Shown here piece by piece: positions 1-12,216 of a stretch of DNA of 64,000 bases. Both the position numbers and the translations under genes were made by a program. The notes under the pieces are model-generated. The model did no database searches. It was given only the letters and a program-made list of their open reading frames with translations, and had not been told where the DNA came from. Source of the stretch: Azorinus chamasolen (taxonomy: Eukaryota > Mollusca > Bivalvia > Cardiida > Solecurtidae); NCBI GenBank assembly GCA_963576725.1, contig OY755236.1, positions 65,087,379-65,151,378 of the forward strand. The letters are read 5' to 3'. Each line of letters starts with the position of its first letter. Within the stretch, counting starts at the first letter, position 1.

Positions 1-1682
1 TGACATTTGGACTGACAGCATTTTGTTATTAACACTCAAGATTACAGATAAATCATTTTCAAATGAATTCTATAATTGTTCTATCATTACTGGGTCTATT
101 CAAAATAGCCAAACGGAGACTAACCCCTGTAAATATACATGATCAGAGTAGACACTGTTTTACACCTTTTTAAAATACAACTTCATTTCCATCAGATCAG
201 GATATTGATGGCCAAGAATGATATCATCTCTGGCTATTTCATATCAAATTTGTTATCAAATGTTCTTTGCTATGACATCTCCCAGGGTTTTTTCTTTGAT
301 TTTAGGGAAAGGGCATGGCCTTACCGGAGGGGAAAAATAAGCGTGAAATGAATGCTTATGGGGAAAAGGTCAGAAAATATCAACATAACATTTAACATGT
401 TCATATTTTCTCTCTATCAAGTGACAGTACAATTCAATTAAAAGCATTTCATGCAGTTCTGATAATTTAATGGTGTTTTTCTTGTGTGTTTTGTCTGCAA
501 CTGCATAACTCTTGGCTATTACTAAAATTGTAAACACGTCATCAACGAGTTTTCATAAAAACCCATTATAAATCAGAAATCACAGTAAATCTCAACTATT
601 CCATTAACCAAGACAAATATGATCGGACTTTTGGTAGATAAAGGTATCATCGGCATTTTTTGTAAATGAAGAAGCCTACATGTATGTCTCGCATTTTTGC
701 GATGACAATGGCATGAATGGAAAGTTCCATCTCGGTTTGTGGAGAAACTAATTAAATCCATTGTAGAGAGTAATACGCATACTAGCCTGTTAACACTGCA
801 AGAGAAGTTGGCATTTCTATCGTGTTTCATCAGTAAAATTACGCTAATAGAAAGAAATTGTTGTGGCCAAGAATGATATCGGTATGAAAGCGAAAGTACA
901 GACACTGCGATTCATAAACGCTATACGGATTACTCGGGTCTCTAGGTTAGACGGATATATAGAAATGCGGTTAGCGTTTTATCACGTACACGGTGTCGAT
1001 ATAAAAAAAAATCCCTCTCCCTCCCTATCGGCGGAGAGGTAATTGATCATTGAAAAACACAACAGGTTTTCCAGTTGGAAAGTCTTAGCTATCGGCGGAG
1101 AAGAAATTTATAATTTACAGACAAGCTATTGCTGCTGTAGAAACGCCAATGTGTTGCGAAAACAATGTTTAACTAAACACCAGGAATGAGGTTCATATAC
1201 GCGTATATGATAAATGCTGATTTTCAAGCTTGCGCAACTCATATCCGCGGATATGAACTTCATATCTGGTCGGATCCGGTGTTTAGTCATACCGATATTC
1301 TTTCGCGTTTTTTGGGAGTATATTCAATAATTCAAGCTTTTAAAAGGTTGATCTTGTGTAGACTAGAAGTTATCTGACAAAGCGAAGTGTTATTAAATGC
1401 ATGAAAAGTAAATAAATTAATGAACAATTTACAACAAAACTAGTTTAGAATTGAAGAGAACTATTTTCTCTTGCGCATGTTCACAAGAAATAGTGAACTC
1501 TTTGCCGTAAAAACGACCGATCGCTATATTGCATTCTTCGAAAGCAATAAAAACCAACACTTTAAAGGTAAGTATACCAATTTAATAATTACTCATATAA
1601 TTGTTCATATTGATTATACTCAAGGTAAAAAATAGCACATTAGCAATCAGATTTGATATTCATTCTAAAAATCATCTTTGAA
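1..1682. other. Upstream region without a recognised gene
   Basis: No convincing coding exon. Two local repeats of a TATCGGCGGAGA motif sit near 1026 and 1090. The region is AT-rich. The open frames at 139-351, 573-905 and 1186-1377 have no recognisable domain or supporting splice signals. Confidence 0.5.
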
Positions 1683-1811
1683 ATGGACGCACCAAATCAA
1701 CCCAAAAACATAAAAAAAATTCCTAAACGAACTTTTAGTATCAAGAACCCTGAGCAGAGATCGTTCAATCCTCAGTGGTTCATGTCACATCCTTGGCTTC
1801 ACTATGACGAG
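1683..1811 (+). pseudogene. 5' exon fragment of a ZNF862/KIAA1586-like zinc-finger protein gene
   Basis: An ATG at 1683 opens a 43-residue basic stretch ending RSFNPQWFMSHPWLHYDE, followed by a good donor (GAG then gtaaat at 1812). The pattern of basic residues, then SFxPxWxxxHxWLHYDE, resembles the segment just before the TTF-type zinc finger of ZNF862/KIAA1586-like proteins, which are relatives of hAT transposases (recognised from memory). An acceptor near 2034-2035 would continue in frame as AGDLAFC, which fits the start of the same finger, but the next codon is TGA. No zinc finger, dimerisation domain or RNase-H fold follows. I read it as a broken gene fragment or a very truncated product. 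It lies about 1 kb upstream of fucosidase gene 1, on the same strand. Confidence 0.45.
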
Positions 1812-1835
1812 GTAAATATGCTATTCTGTTTTCTA

Positions 1836-1876
1836 TTGAACAACTTATTAATATTATTATTATTATTATTATTATA
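1836..1876. repeat. TTA trinucleotide microsatellite
   Basis: An uninterrupted run of TTA/ATT units lies just after the donor of the ZNF862-like fragment. It accounts for the poly-Leu stretch in the open frame there. Confidence 0.8.
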
Positions 1877-2812
1877 CCACATTTATATAGCGCTCTTTTC
1901 ACACAGAATGTGTGCTTTCAAAAGTGCTATTGAACAGCTTATTACACCGCGCTTTATGTCCAATCAGTCATTTGCTGTATAAATGATGGAAACGTTTTAA
2001 AACCACTTATATTCTGTTTTTACCATATTTTCAGGCTGGTGACTTGGCATTTTGCTGAGCTGTGGAGCTGCTATCCTCCGCGCACAAACAAGAAAAAGCA
2101 GTTAATCGTGCTCAGTTTCTTCAGTCTGATCTAGGTCTACTCTGTTTGCGAATACGTGAAAACACGTTTGTATGAAGGAAAGGGTTAAATGTTTTCTGAG
2201 ATTCTGAGCGATGTCGATAGAACAGTGGCATCAAGTCACTGGTCATGCGCCTGACGGGTTCTGACACATTTGGATTCTAATGAGACATCGAGTTACTCGG
2301 CGTATCATCTAGATCTACACTGTGTGCATATGACAGTTCATGTCTTGCAGACGAAGGGTTAATACATGCATACTGCTATAACAAGCATTGATTATTATGA
2401 TGTTTTGTATAAAAAATGCAGAGTTTTTGTTATTACATTTTATAAATATATTCTCGTCGTTTCTTATGTTTGTTTGATTCAACAATAGTTCAGTGATACC
2501 AGATTAAGTTTCCTAGCCACGCAGGAAATCGACAAACAGAATGACGTTTTGTTGGTAAAATAACAAAAGCTGTAAACAGTTTATTGATTGTCTTAAAATG
2601 CATGGAAATCACATCTAAGAAAACACAATTTTTAAAAAAAATCGGCAAGGGAGGGGACACCCGTCCCGTACCCACCACATTCGCGGCCCCAATCTTCAAA
2701 ACTTGTCTACGCGCCTGCATTGTTAATAAGCGTTGTTATTGTCAATAATATTGGTGGCATTTTTATTCAGCTGCCACTTTTCTCCTAATATACATCTTGT
2801 GGATAATAAAAC

Positions 2813-2836
2813 GTCACATGACAATCACGTGATAGT
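2813..2836 (+). promoter_or_regulatory. Paired E-box (CLEAR/M-box-like) promoter element of fucosidase gene 1
   Basis: The core is TCACATGAC, two bases, then TCACGTGA. CACATG is at 2815-2820 and CACGTG at 2826-2831, so their starts are 11 bp apart, one helical turn. The second box matches the TCACGTGA preference of MiT/TFE (TFEB, MITF) proteins that drive lysosomal genes. It lies 39 bp upstream of the ATG at 2870. The same pair with the same spacing precedes gene 2, while the flanking bases differ, which argues for selection. The binding protein is inferred. Confidence 0.6.
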
Positions 2837-2869
2837 CATTAGTCGAGGGAAACCGCAGAAGGATCAAAC

Positions 2870-3210
2870 ATGCAACAGTCTAATTGTTTACTCGGTGTGT
2901 TCATGCTGGTAGCTACATGTCATGCAAAGTATGAACCAACATGGGAGTCAATAGATTCCAGGCCGCTTCCAGAATGGTATGACAGTGGCAAAATAGGAAT
3001 ATTTCTTCATTGGGGTGTATTTTCTGTCCCAAGCTACGAGGGAGCTTGGTTTTGGCAACTATGGAAAGTAAAGAAACAACATGACATTGTGAATTTCATG
3101 AAAGATAACTTCAAACCTGATTTTACCTACGGAGACTTCGCACCGATGTTCACAGCAGAATTCTTCAATCCTGATCAGTGGGCAGACTTGTTTAAAAAGG
3201 CTGGCGCCAA
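2870..3210 (+). CDS. FUCA: Fucosidase gene 1, exon 1
   Basis: Starts at the ATG after the promoter E-boxes. It codes for the signal peptide and the N-terminal strand-helix units up to KKAGA plus two bases of the next codon. The donor gtaagt follows at 3211. Reading through gives a stop at once, which confirms the splice site. GAWFW at residues 58-62 lacks the conserved Glu. Confidence 0.95.
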
Positions 3211-6200
3211 GTAAGTTAATCCTCTGCACGGGTCGCTTTGCACAGGTGTCAGGTTCACCGGACTGAAGGTTAGAGACCACAGCATCGGTCAGAATATGAT
3301 TGGTCAAGTAAAATCTGTGATTGTTAATAAATGCAAATAAAAGATAAAATGAAAATTTAGATTTGAGTTGAAAGTAGAGCAACTGCGGGTATTGTCGGCA
3401 TGCGGCAATTATCGGCACTCACAGACAGTATTGTATTTTGATTACATACAAATAATGCCTACGTCATCGGAGTCTTTTGTCGTAATATAATGACGTCACT
3501 TTTTTGTTCTTGAAGACATACAGTACACGGAAGGTGAGTTTAGCATTTATTTTATCTATACCTTCTTACGTGACGTACCCAACATATCAGGATGTTAAAT
3601 TTCATCTCTTATCAACTGTGTTAAGCTGGATCCATGTGAAAACTCGAATACAAAATTGTTGTAATAGTTGCTTGCAAATTTACTGCAGTTTCATATCTGC
3701 AGAAGTTTTCGCGCTCTACTTGAGAAATGTTCGAAAATAACGAAAACTAATGGAATTGACGGAATGGGAAGGTGCCGATAATTGCCTCCAAAAAATGTTA
3801 ACTGTAGTCTATTACCGGCACCTTATGTTTGTAAACAGGGACATAATTATGAATGTTGGTAATGTTCAAATTTGTTTTCCTATCTTCCATTGCAGATATT
3901 CAAAATGCTGAGAGCCAAAAGGGTTAAATATAATCCAGAGGACATGAAAAGAGCCATTGAACTTGTTCATAACGGTATGGCAAAAAAGAAAGCCGCTCAC
4001 CTTTGCGGAGTACCAAGATCAACGCTGCAAGATAAGATTGCCGGGCGTGTACCTCAGGAAGCAACACGCCCTGGTCCAAAGACTGTCCTAACACCTGCTG
4101 AGGAGGAGGTTCTGGTTTCATACATAGACCTTATGGCTGATGTAGGATATCCTGTTGGCAGACAGGAACTCAACCACGAGGTCAAAAAAGTCCTCGATAA
4201 GGACAATAGAAGTACTCCTTTCAAAAATAATATGCCTGGCAAAGATTGGTTCCAGGGTTTTCTGCGCAGACACCCATCTGTTGCTGAACGTAAACCCCAG
4301 CCACTTGGGAAACAAAGAGCAGGAATTACACAGGAAATGCTCCAGGGGTGGTTTGATGGTGTCGTCAACTACTTGAGGAAAGAAATTCCACAATATGAAG
4401 TGATGCTCAATGATCCCAGGCGCATCTTCAATGCCGATGAGTCTGGGTTTCCATTGTGCATCACTTCAAAAAGAGTACTGGCAACAACTGGATGCAAAAA
4501 TGTATACCAAGTAGTTAATGGTAGTAAAACCCAAATAACAGTAATGGCTTGTTTCAATGCCAACGGAGACTTCATGCCGCCAATGATTGTTTACCCGGGA
4601 CAACGATTGCGAAACATAGATATTGATCAGTTTCCATCCGCCATTTTCGGTAACAGTGAAAAAGGGTGGATGGATTCAGATCTATTTGTTGAATTTTTGA
4701 AATACCTTAGTGACTTTGTTAAGGAAAATGGCATTACTCTTCCTGTGATGCTATTTGTAGATGGCCATGCAACACACATGTCATTAGATGCTGCTGAATT
4801 CTGCCATAACCATAAAATCATTTTGTATTGTCTACTGCCAAATGCAACGCATCTTTTGCAGCCATGTGATATTGGCTTATTTAGCCCACTCAAAACTGCA
4901 TGGCAAAGCCAAGTTAAAGCTTGGCAGTTGGACCATATTGGAGAAACGATCACAAAATCAAACTTCCCGGGGATATTTAAGAATGCGTGGGATCGGGTTA
5001 CGACAATACAAAATGCTTCTCATGGATTCAGGCGTTCAGGATTGTTCCCTTTGTCCCCTAAATCGGTAGATCACACAAAGCTTGGTCCGGCGAAATTGCA
5101 CTCTGCTACCCCTCTTAAATGTACACCTTCACCTGCATCAACATGCACAACCAGCACTGGGAGTGCAGCTGATGTAGAGTTAGGCTCTAGTGATGGTTTA
5201 AAACAAGACACATCCCCAGGTCACAAAGAAAAAGATTGTGCCGTCTCAAAACCTCCATCTAAACTTAGTGTTTCTGAACCAGAACCCTCATGCTCAGAAC
5301 CAAGGACCTTATGTTTGCCTCCTTTGACACAACCTAGGCACCCTGATTACGTTTCCCCTTCATTTAATTGTTTGTCCGTGCCAACACCCAAGGAAAAAAC
5401 TAGTAATATCATAAGGGCAAAAATGCCCAAAGCTATATCCGGCCATGAAGCTATCAAAATGCTTAAAGCGAAATATGAAAAGAAAGTAGAAGAAGAATCT
5501 AAAAAGGCTGAAAGAAAGAGACAGAGGGAGACGAAGAAGAAAGAGAAGGAAATTGAAAGAGAGAGAAAGCAAAGAAAAAGAGAGGAAGAAAGGAAAAATA
5601 AAGAAAATCAAAAACCAAAAAAGGCGAAACGAAACAGTCTTAAAAGAAAACTAGAGAATGAGAGCGATTCGGATGCTAGTGAGAGCGAGATACGGGTGGA
5701 TGACAGTGAGTCTGGAGAGGAAGAAGTCACTTGTAAGAAATGTGCAAGGTGTGAGACTGAGAGCGAGGATCCCGGTATTGTTTGTTGTCTTTGTGACAAG
5801 TTCTGGCATATAACATGCACAGGTGTAGATGTTACTGAATCGGATGAGTTTTACTGTGATCTGTGTACTATGTAAATTTGTGTAATTGGTATGGCACTGG
5901 TAGGTGTATTGTCAAAAGGTTGAACCCAGTATGCATGGATTGCCGCGCAACTGATAGAGCCACCAGACAATACAGTATCATATAGTTATACCCATTACAG
6001 ATGAAACAAACACTTAATCATGCCTAGAAATAAATACCTTGCTTTAATAGAAAATTCTTGAATGCCATGTACAAACTTAGATCTAGATGATTCGGACAGA
6101 TCGAAGTAATTCAATCTCACCAATATCCAAACAGCTTGTCAGAATTTTTACTTAAATATGGTGATTTTATTATCTCTTAGCATAAGCCACATGATCTTAA

Positions 6201-9200
6201 AATGTACACATCCTTTATTTTGTAGAGATCTATACAGAATTGCTTTGCTTTATATAAATGTGTATGTTTGCTTTTAGTTTGTTGCATGTGCTATCTAATA
6301 TTAGCATATGTCATCTAAGCCAAATGAACTATTGTAAACAGTAAACTGCTTTAAGCCTGGAATAGATCTAGATGCTGAAAAATCTGGGATCCACTGCTGA
6401 ACAGATATGCTTATACAAACCCAACTGAAAATAAAACTTCTTAATTGCATATTGTATCTCTTGTGCGTGTATATAACACTTATTTGGTACGTACGAAAAG
6501 ATGACATTCTCCATACAAAACTTCTGTCAACGTTAAGTTATTTTCTTTTGTTATCTTAACCCTGATCCTGCTGTAATGTCGTCTGCTTTGAAATTATCGT
6601 CTGCAATCCTTATCCTGCTGTAACGTCGTCTGCTTTGACATTGTTGTCTGCGAAAATGGGTAAATTAGGATTTACACATTTTGTATTTGAAGAAACCTAT
6701 AGACGAGTGTCAAACAGTTTGGTTCCAGATCAGACGCCACGCCACGTGATGTCTGATCTGGATCAAAACTGTTTGAAAATACCAGTCAAGTCGCGATTAG
6801 CATGATAAAGTCTAAAAACTTGAAAAAGTATTCAAATGATACAATGTCGTGGGATTTGAAACTGCCCAACTTCAACTGCATAGTACTGTAGTTTGTATAG
6901 TACATGTAACGAAAATCGGATATTTTGGTTAACATTTATGAGTGCCGATAATAGCCGAAAGGTGCCGAAAATACCCTCTGGCGGGTTGAATGTTCATCCC
7001 TTCATAATAGGTAGTATTTAATTAGTTGCAAAGTTTTTGTCATGAAAGAAACAACAAATGAAATTAATCGTTATATAGAGCAATTATCAATTTGACATTC
7101 AGTAAAATGAGAGGTTTCATTTCATTGGTTGATTCTTAAAGTGCCGATAATACCCGCAGTTGCTCTAGATCTATTTGTTTACCTGTAGTTTACAGGTCAA
7201 TATTTAAGTGTTTCCACTTGTGACCAATCCTGATAATTTTGTTGTCTCTGCTATGTCCCGGGTGCACATGAATATAGTCGTGGTTAAAAGTCATATTGAA
7301 CTTATTGGGTTTGTGTTTCCAATTGTCATTTAGTTCATTTTTAAAACTATTTATGTACAGTCTTATATTTCACTTTTTCTTCTGGTAGGTTGTTCCATAG
7401 GTTACGGGATGTTTCGCTCCAAAACCAGTTCCTCCCGGGATGTTTCGCCCCACTATTGAAAATTTACTGGGATGTTTTGGCGTTTTGCACCACTATTGAA
7501 AACTTTCTGTGACGACAGTTTTATTTGTTATAAAAGACATTTTCCTTAAGGTTTTTAGACCTATAATAGAGTGGCTAATTAATATGATTATCATCACAAG
7601 CCAATCTAAAAGGTGAACACCAGTGAGTATCTTCTGCAGGGACCACCTGATCTGGGTCTACCCAGTTTGCAAAGGCGAAAAGGGTTAAGCTATCAATACC
7701 TACATTAGTACCACCTGACTACGATGAAGAATTAACTGATTAATTAAGGGTCTAATCAAGATCTGAACCCGCTAGCTCACAATCCGAAAAGCCGCAATTT
7801 ATACAATTCACAACCACTAAAACAACCAATAGAATAACTGCTATAACAGTGGAAGTGTAAAAACTCTTTCCTGTGTTCATATGCCATTATTGAAATTAAT
7901 TTACGGTAATTAATATTTTTGCTGTATTTCTTACAATTCTTGGAGTAAAGGAGTTAATTCACACATTTTGTTAATTTTTTTTATATAACTATTAACACAG
8001 AACAGAAACATATACATACATGTATGTATATGTTTCTGCATAGAAGCAATATAACTATTAACACAGAACAGAAACATATACATACATGTATGTATATGTT
8101 TCTGCATAGAAGCATGAAACACTTTTTTGCCACATTATAATCTGTAAATTAAGTTTCTTAATTTCTGAATGTTGGAAAGGTTGAGCGAAATGTAATAAAA
8201 ATTATAAGGTTATTGTTGGATGATTATTGGTTGAATCTCGCCAGATCAGTGGGACGAAATGTCCCAATAATTCGAAAATTGGTATGAATAATCCCGGACG
8301 AAACATCCCAGGAGGAACTGGTTTTGGAGCGAAACATCCCGGAACCACTCCATGGGGTCACACATCTGGCTGTGAAGATATTCATTGTGGATTTGTAATT
8401 ATAGCATCTCTTCATGAGCTTATATTCATGTCCTCGAGTAATAGACGCTGACACCATTGTAATAAAATTCATTTCAACTTTGTCAAAGCCATTCATAATT
8501 TTGAATAGTTGCACTAATTGTCTGCTCTTTCTCGTCTGTAGATTAAAGTGGGTAGTCCAAGCGTCTTCAGTCTCTCATCAAACAAAAGTGATGCTATTTC
8601 TTTTGACTAATACTGATTTTGTTGCACATGCACTGTTGTACATTTTCAACAGCAACAATACCCTTTTTCAATGACTGGTACCAGATAACTGACTCATATT
8701 CCAGTGTGGGTTTAATAAGAGATTTCATTCGTATAATATTAAAAACATTTCTCTATCCACGTTTTCAAATGATATTCTTATTAATCCCACTTTCTGGTTT
8801 GCTTTTTTCACACAAATTGCAATGTGTTCTGAAAACTTGAGTTTGTTATCAAAATTTACACCTATGTCCTTTTCCAGATTAATTTGTTCAAGACTAATAT
8901 TTTTATGCCCCCACATAGGGGTGGCATATAGGGTTGCCCTTGTCCGTACATACGTTCGTCCGTACATCCGTTCGTACGTCCGTACGCACATCTAGAAGAA
9001 TTTGTCCGGACTTCTTTTTGGAAAGTATTTGTCCAATCCACACCAAACTTTACACACATGTTTGTGGCCATTATATCTTGGTCAAGTTCTATAGCCATGT
9101 AAATCTCTTCAGTCGTTTAGGAGTTGCGGCCCTTTGCAAAAATGACTTCGAAAATGGCCTTTTCTGTGACAAAAAGTCTGGAGTGGGGGTATCAGTGTCC

Positions 9201-10819
9201 TATGGACACTTCTAGTCTTCACCTTCTTGTATATAATACTTATTTTGTTTGTTCAATCTGCTGAGGTGCATTGATTTACACTTTGAGGCATTGAAACGCA
9301 ATAACCTTGTGTCAGTCCAGTATGACAGGCTGTTCAGGTCCTGTTGGATGGCTCCACAGTCTTTTTATGCCCCCAAAGCTAGGCTTTGGCGGCATATAGT
9401 GATCGCACCGTGCGTGTGTGTGTGGGTGGGTGGGTGGGTGTGTGTGTGTGTGGGTGGGTGGGTGTGTGTACCTTTTGTCCGGAGTATATTTCCTTTGTCA
9501 CATCAGCTACGGATACCAAATTTGGTGTGTGAGTTCATCTTGGGATGGGGGAGTGTCGCGTACCATTTTCATGTCACTGTGACCTTGACCTTGACCTTTG
9601 ACCTTGATTTTACAAAAAGCTTGTCCGGAGCATATCTCCTTTACCTTTCCAGCTACAGATTCCAAATTTGGTGTGTGAGTTCATCTTGGGATGGCGGAGT
9701 GTCGTGTACCATTTCCAGGTCACTGTGACCTTGACCTTGACCTTTGACCTCGATTTTAAAAAAAGCTTATACCTTACCAGCTACAAAAAGCTTGTCCGGA
9801 GCTTTGGCGGCATATAGTGATCGCACCGTGCGTGTGGGTGTGGGTGGGTGGGTGTGTGTGTGTGTGTGTGTGGGTGGGTGGGTGTGTGTACCTTTTGTCC
9901 GGAGTATATTTCCTTTGTCACATCAGCTACGGATACCAAATTTGGTGTGTGAGTTCATCTTGGGATGGGGGAGTGTCGCGTACCATTTTCATGTCACTGT
10001 GACCTTGACCTTTGACCTTGATTTTACAAAAAGCTTGTCCGGAGCATATCTCCTTTACCTTACCAGCTACAGATTCCAAATTTGGTGTGTGAGTTCATCT
10101 TGGGATGGCGGAGTGTTGCGTACCATTTCCAGGTCACTGTGACCTTGACCTTGACCTTTGACCTCGATTTAAAAAAAAGCTTATACCTTACCAGCTACAA
10201 AAAGCTTGTCCGGAGTATATCTCCTATACCTTACCAGCTAAGGATTCCAAATTTGGTGTGTGAGTTCATCTTGGGATGGAGGAGTGTCACGTACCATTTT
10301 CAGATCACTGTGACCTTGACCATGACCTTTGACCGATTTTACAAAAAGCTTGTCCGGAGCATATCTCCTTTACCTTACCAGCTACAGATTCCAAATTTGG
10401 TGTGTGAGTTCATCTTGGGATGGCGGAGTGTCGCGTACCATTTCCAGGTCACTGTGACCTTGACCTTTGACCTCGATTTACATGTATAACAATATTATAA
10501 TATTTTAGTGTTTTTCATTTTTAGATACGTTGTGCTGACTAGCAAACATCATGAAGGATATACAAATTGGCCATCTAAATACTCATTCTCATGGAACTCA
10601 ATGGATGTGGGACCCAATAGAGACTTAGCAGGTAAAATTAAATAGATGCAGGAGCCGTCTGATCAGGGTCTGCTGTTTTTGCATATGGAATAATATAGTT
10701 CTAATATTTTACAGTTTCTGTCATGGCCCAAACCTTATGTGTTCATCTGCCAAATACAAAAAACTGTCTTATGAAAATTAATTATACCCCCATAAACAAA
10801 GTTTGGGTGGGTGGGGGTT

Positions 10820-10856
<37 letters not shown>

Positions 10857-12155
10857 GGGGGGGTTATATATAGGAGTCACCTTGTTGGTTGGTCAGTCTG
10901 TTGACTTTTGTTTCCGCATGTTTTCTCAGTAACTGCTGACTAGAATTCAATGAAACTTGACATGATGCTCTATCATAAAAAGTACATGTGCATCCAATTA
11001 TAATTTTCCTGCTCAGTGATTTCCTTACAGAGTTATGCCCCTTTGTTTAAATTTTTTGTGTTGGTTGATCTGTTGACTTTTGTTTCAGTGTGGTTTCTCA
11101 GTAACCGCTGACTAGAATTCAATGAAACTTGACATGATGCTTTATCATAAAGAGGACATGTGCATCCAATTATAATTTTCCAGCTCATTGATTTCCTTAC
11201 AGAGTTATGCCCCTTTGTTTAAGTTTTTTGTATTGGTCTGTCTGTTGACTTTTATTCTGTACGGTTTCTCAGCGACTGCTGACTATAATCGTACGAAACT
11301 TGACATAATACTTTATTATGAAGAGGAGATGTGCATCAAATAATAGTTTTACAGTTTATTTCCTTACAGAGTTATGCCCCTTTGAATTTTGGTCTGTTGG
11401 TCAGTCTGTTGACTTTTTTTCTCTGCGGTTTCTCAGCAACTGCTCACTGGAATCCAATGAATCTTGATATTATGCTTTGTCATAGAGAGGACATGCATAT
11501 CCAATTATAGTTTTCCAGCTGATTGATTTTATTCCAAAGTTATGCCCCTCTTTTTTAAAGTTTTATGTTGGTCTGTCTGTTGACTTTTGTTCTGCGGGGC
11601 TTCTATGTAACGGCTGACTGGAATCCAATGAAACTTGACATGATGTTTTATTATAAAGAGGACATGCGTATCCAATAATAGTTTACCAGCTGATTGATTT
11701 TCTTACAGAGTTATGGCCCCTTGTTTAAAAATTTTGTATGGTCTGTCTGTTGACATTTATTCCGTGTGGTTTCTCAGCGACTGCTGACTGGAATCATATG
11801 AAACTTGACATGATACTTTATTCATGAAGAGGAGATGTGCATCCAATAATAGTTTAACAGTTTATCTGTTTCCATACATAGTTATGCCCCTTTGAAATTT
11901 TGGTCTGTTGGTCAGTCTGTTGACTTTCTTTTTTTCGCGCTGTTTCTTAGCAACTGCTTACTGGATTCCAGTGAAACTTGACACAATGCTTTGTCATAAA
12001 GAGGACATGCACATCCAGTTAAAGTTTTCCAGATGATTTTGTTTTTTTACATAGTTATGCCCTTTTGTTTAAAAGTGTTGTGCTGGTCCTTCTGTCAACT
12101 CTTATTATGTCTCCCCCCATATTTATATGGGGGAGACATATTGTTTTCGTGAGAG

Positions 12156-12216
<61 letters not shown>

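Larger units (their letters stand above)
3377..7165 (+). mobile_element. Complete pogo/Tigger-like DNA transposon in intron 1 of fucosidase gene 1
   Basis: The ends are inverted repeats: GAGCAACTGCGGGTATT, then G or A, then TCGGCA, 24 nt with one mismatch. They are flanked on both sides by TA (3375-3376 and 7166-7167), the target duplication used by the Tc1/mariner-pogo superfamily. Inner inverted copies of GTGCCGATAAT-like motifs sit near both ends (about 3409, 3770, 3820, 6941, 6962, 7140) and look like extra transposase-binding sites. The element is about 3.8 kb with one intact transposase gene in the middle, on the same strand as its host gene. The near-perfect ends and open frame suggest a recent insertion. 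Confidence 0.88.
7168..9365 (-). mobile_element. Decayed non-LTR retrotransposon (LINE), reverse-transcriptase C-terminal part
   Basis: Read on the minus strand from 9365 downward, the translation gives typical RT end motifs in order: [20 protein letters not shown] with [76 protein letters not shown], and after an insertion [11 protein letters not shown]. These match the thumb and 3' part of CR1/L2/Jockey-type LINE proteins. Frameshifts and stops occur, so it is dead. It is split by a foldback element (7408-8340) and a Helentron-like element (8904-9215). Its 5' side is cut at 9366 by another element. Confidence 0.75.

Noticed and set aside
4054..5820. Several antisense and other-frame open frames across the transposase
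   Set aside because: They are shadows of the 656-residue transposase; the Glu/Lys-rich part produces Phe/Leu/Ser-rich antisense frames.
9249..10489. Long open frames (up to 159 codons) with repeated [19 protein letters not shown] text
   Set aside because: They are translations of the tandem units of the family D element; the same words recur in several frames and there is no start, domain or splice structure.
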